A DNA stretch of 6,582 bases from Neptuniibacter sp. (lineage in GTDB: Bacteria; Pseudomonadota; Gammaproteobacteria; Pseudomonadales; Balneatricaceae). Where the stretch lies: the NCBI GenBank assembly GCA_024686055.1, contig JAIBDV010000171.1:1-6582 (forward strand). Reading direction: 5' to 3'. The translations under genes were made by a program, and so were the position numbers. Of the stretch, positions 5,091 to 6,582 are shown one piece after another (position 1 is the first letter of the stretch; every line of letters begins with the position of its first letter). Below the pieces are notes generated by a model. The model did not search any database, was not told where the DNA came from, and saw only the letters and a program-made list of their open reading frames with translations.

Positions 5091-5645
5091 TCAGGGCATT
5101 TCTGGCGAGTGGTTAAAACTCTGACTGAAAAAGGCCTTCGCCGTGAACAGTAATAGCGACGTCAGCCCCCATACCAGGCCAAGTACCACACCTGCATCGA
5201 CGATCCCCCGCCATGGCTGCTCAAGCAGATGAACCAGTTGTACCAGCACCACAATCCCCAGCGTCAGGCAGATGGTCACAATCTGACGACGGCGCTTGAT
5301 ATGGAAATAGCCCATACAGAACATCGGCGCCAGTGCGAGACGTAACGGCGTTACATTCTCCGACAGATAACGGATACGCGCCGCCACCCTGGGCGAGAAA
5401 GCCTGTTGGAAACCACGATAGCCCTCAGCAAAACCCATAAAGACCAGACTAAATAGCAACGCTGCCCAATGAAGACCGCTTAAAGGTTGCGCCATCAGAT
5501 CCAGTGCCGCCAGCCCAAGTCGGTAAATTGCACTGCCTAGCAGCACAGCAATACCTGTAAGCCCCCAGAGGGCTGCCACATAACCAATCACTGTATTCTC
5601 GAAACCTGACAGGAAATAAAGTCGGCTATTATACGCCCGCTCCAC
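5091..5645 (-). CDS. uncharacterised inner-membrane protein, about four transmembrane helices
   Basis: I cannot name this family. The product (184 residues from the GTG at 5645, the first possible start after an in-frame stop at 5658-5660) is strongly hydrophobic, with predicted membrane segments at about 19-40, 57-76, 122-141 and 148-170. Conspicuous motifs that look conserved are AEGYRGFQ (73-80), FSPRVAAR (83-90), PMFCMGYFH followed by basic KRRR (107-120), and QPWRGIVDAGVVLG (143-156). The basic stretch would lie in the cytoplasm by the positive-inside rule. The start is doubtful: an exact TATAAT lies at 5628-5633 within the first codons, so translation may begin lower, for example at the GTG at 5591 with GAG 6 nt ahead. 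No in-frame ATG occurs before residue 51. It appears to be a single-gene unit, bounded by terminators on both sides. Confidence 0.78.
   Translation of the reverse strand: MERAYNSRLYFLSGFENTVIGYVAALWGLTGIAVLLGSAIYRLGLAALDLMAQPLSGLHWAALLFSLVFMGFAEGYRGFQQAFSPRVAARIRYLSENVTPLRLALAPMFCMGYFHIKRRRQIVTICLTLGIVVLVQLVHLLEQPWRGIVDAGVVLGLVWGLTSLLLFTAKAFFSQSFNHSPEMP
5628..5633 (-). promoter_or_regulatory. -10 box for the membrane-protein gene
   Basis: The minus strand reads GGGCG-TATAAT-AGCCG, an exact -10 hexamer with the same GGGCG lead as the rpiA promoter. Transcription would start near 5621, inside the longest reading frame. No good -35 is seen at 16-18 bp; that position is covered by a palindrome at 5649-5661. 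Confidence 0.5.
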
Positions 5646-5648
5646 ACC

Positions 5649-5661
5649 CTGATGCCATCAG
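5649..5661. repeat. 13-bp palindrome at the -35 position, possible operator
   Basis: CTGATG-C-CATCAG is a perfect 6-bp inverted repeat around one central base. It covers the place where the -35 element for the TATAAT at 5628-5633 would lie, so a regulator binding here could act as repressor or activator. It could be chance. Confidence 0.3.
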
Positions 5662-5710
5662 CACAAAGCGGTGCACCTGACGATCTTCGCAAGGTTAAAG
5701 CCCCACAGAC

Positions 5711-5743
5711 AAAAACGCCGACTGATGATCAGTCGGCGTTTTT
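5711..5743. terminator. terminator downstream of the beta-barrel gene
   Basis: Five A, CGCCGACTGA, loop TGA, TCAGTCGGCG, five T: a perfect stem of up to 15 bp (5711-5725/5729-5743). It lies 24 bp beyond the stop codon at 5768 on the minus strand and is symmetrical, so it can work in both directions, but no plus-strand gene precedes it. Confidence 0.92.
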
Positions 5744-5767
5744 CGTATCACTGTAGCTATAACCGAA

Positions 5768-6582
5768 TCAGAAGCTGTAAGGGAATTTCACCGACAGACT
5801 CAGATCAGGTGCATCCGGTGTCAGGCCGATTCCCAGCGACGTAGACATCGCCCACTTTGGCCCCAGTGCATAGGTCACACCGGTGCTGAACGTCGCCGCA
5901 TTGGCATCAGAATGCGTCACCTCATTCCAGCTACCGCCCGGTGCCCGGGTTTCAGATTTGGTCTGGAACCGTTGAGAGTAAGAGAAGCTCATACTCATAC
6001 GCTCATTAATCGCAAACGCAACGCCCACGCCGTATCCCAACGCATCCCCCAGCCGTACTTCACCCGGACTGGTAACACCCGGAACAGAGGAAATGTCGTC
6101 AAAGGACTCATCAAAATGATGGGTGTATTCCAGGTTAGCAAACAGGATCGCCGGGTCCGTTGTTTTTACAAACGAGAATCCCGTGCTGGCAGCCCAGACA
6201 CCACTGCCAGATGGCAATGTTTCAGGGAATAGCAAGGTAGTACTCTCAACCGTACGCTCGATCTGCTTGATACCGTAAGGGTCTTTACCTGTGGGCGCTC
6301 TTACCCGCAACGACCAGACGGTATCCGGCCAGCTCAGCGTCTCAGCAAATACCTTGTAGCTGGTACTCAGCTCAACATCACCCAGCTGAAATGTTTCGTC
6401 AACATCAGCTTCAACCGCCGGGTCCGGGGTGCCTGCCTGTGGGTCTTTGGTGTAAGAGGTCCAGCGCGAGATAAACGGTGCACTAATCCCCACCTGCCAA
6501 CGGTCGGTCAGGTTGTAGCGCGCGCCGATGTCGAAGGTGAGAATATCAGATTCAACATTATCAACTGACACAGCTCCCAAAA
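5768..6582 (-). CDS. outer-membrane beta-barrel protein, transporter-like (5' end beyond the window)
   Basis: Only the C-terminal 270 residues are present; the frame is still open at the right edge, so the signal peptide and start are missing. The sequence alternates polar and hydrophobic residues in short strands separated by turns (for example LGDVELSTSYKVF, AINERMSMSFSYSQRF, ATFSTGVTYALG) and ends in phenylalanine (KFPYSF), the usual C-terminal signal for insertion by the BAM complex. The APTGKDPYG, DPAILFANLEYTHHF and TPDAPDLSLSVKFPYSF segments resemble the broad family of gammaproteobacterial barrels often annotated as transporter or MetA-pathway-of-phenol-degradation proteins. That label is weak as to substrate. 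A strong terminator follows the stop. No neighbour here indicates its cargo, and its upstream genes lie outside the window. Confidence 0.75.
   Translation of the reverse strand, partial: LGAVSVDNVESDILTFDIGARYNLTDRWQVGISAPFISRWTSYTKDPQAGTPDPAVEADVDETFQLGDVELSTSYKVFAETLSWPDTVWSLRVRAPTGKDPYGIKQIERTVESTTLLFPETLPSGSGVWAASTGFSFVKTTDPAILFANLEYTHHFDESFDDISSVPGVTSPGEVRLGDALGYGVGVAFAINERMSMSFSYSQRFQTKSETRAPGGSWNEVTHSDANAATFSTGVTYALGPKWAMSTSLGIGLTPDAPDLSLSVKFPYSF

Overview
The window looks like chromosomal DNA of a gammaproteobacterium, probably a marine or free-living Pseudomonadales/Oceanospirillales relative. The basis is family resemblance only: a divergent rpiA/ilvA pair as in pseudomonads, an Aer-type redox chemoreceptor, an FNR/ANR-type site and a GTAG-type REP hairpin. 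No taxonomic search was possible. No phage, IS element, CRISPR array, tRNA or rRNA is visible.

Left part (1-2912): a MerR-family metal-responsive regulator (51-455, +) converges on rpiA (494-1165, -), encoding ribose-5-phosphate isomerase A. rpiA diverges from ilvA (1333-2850, +), encoding biosynthetic threonine deaminase. A clear TATAAT box for rpiA lies in the rpiA-ilvA gap. ilvA ends in a strong 17-bp bidirectional terminator (2872-2909), which also serves the convergent aer gene. A small REP-like palindrome (2954-2974) sits beside it.

Middle part (2913-5090): aer (3006-4592, -) encodes a PAS/FAD aerotaxis receptor with the key E. coli Aer residues at identical positions. Upstream of it is a roughly 500-bp AT-richer gap without a convincing protein gene. 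The gap is rich in signals: candidate aer promoters (a sigma-28-like site and a sigma-70-like site), a perfect TTGACA box facing the other way over a 6-bp inverted repeat, a perfect FNR/ANR site TTGAT-N4-ATCAA (4854-4867), and a long bidirectional terminator (core 5050-5076, imperfect stem reaching 5037-5089). A -10-like hexamer follows the FNR site at roughly class-II spacing on the plus strand. The stretch from there to the terminator (about 4900-5076) is therefore a candidate oxygen-regulated small RNA divergent from the oxygen/redox taxis gene. This is the most interesting part of the window and remains an inference.

Right part (5091-6582): a small unnamed inner-membrane protein (5091-5645, -) has an exact TATAAT box inside its longest reading frame, so its true start is uncertain. 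After another strong terminator (5711-5743) comes the C-terminal 270 residues of an outer-membrane beta-barrel protein (5768 to beyond the right edge, -).

The genes are mostly single-gene transcription units: central metabolism (rpiA, ilvA), metal response (MerR), energy/oxygen sensing (aer and possibly the adjacent RNA) and envelope proteins.
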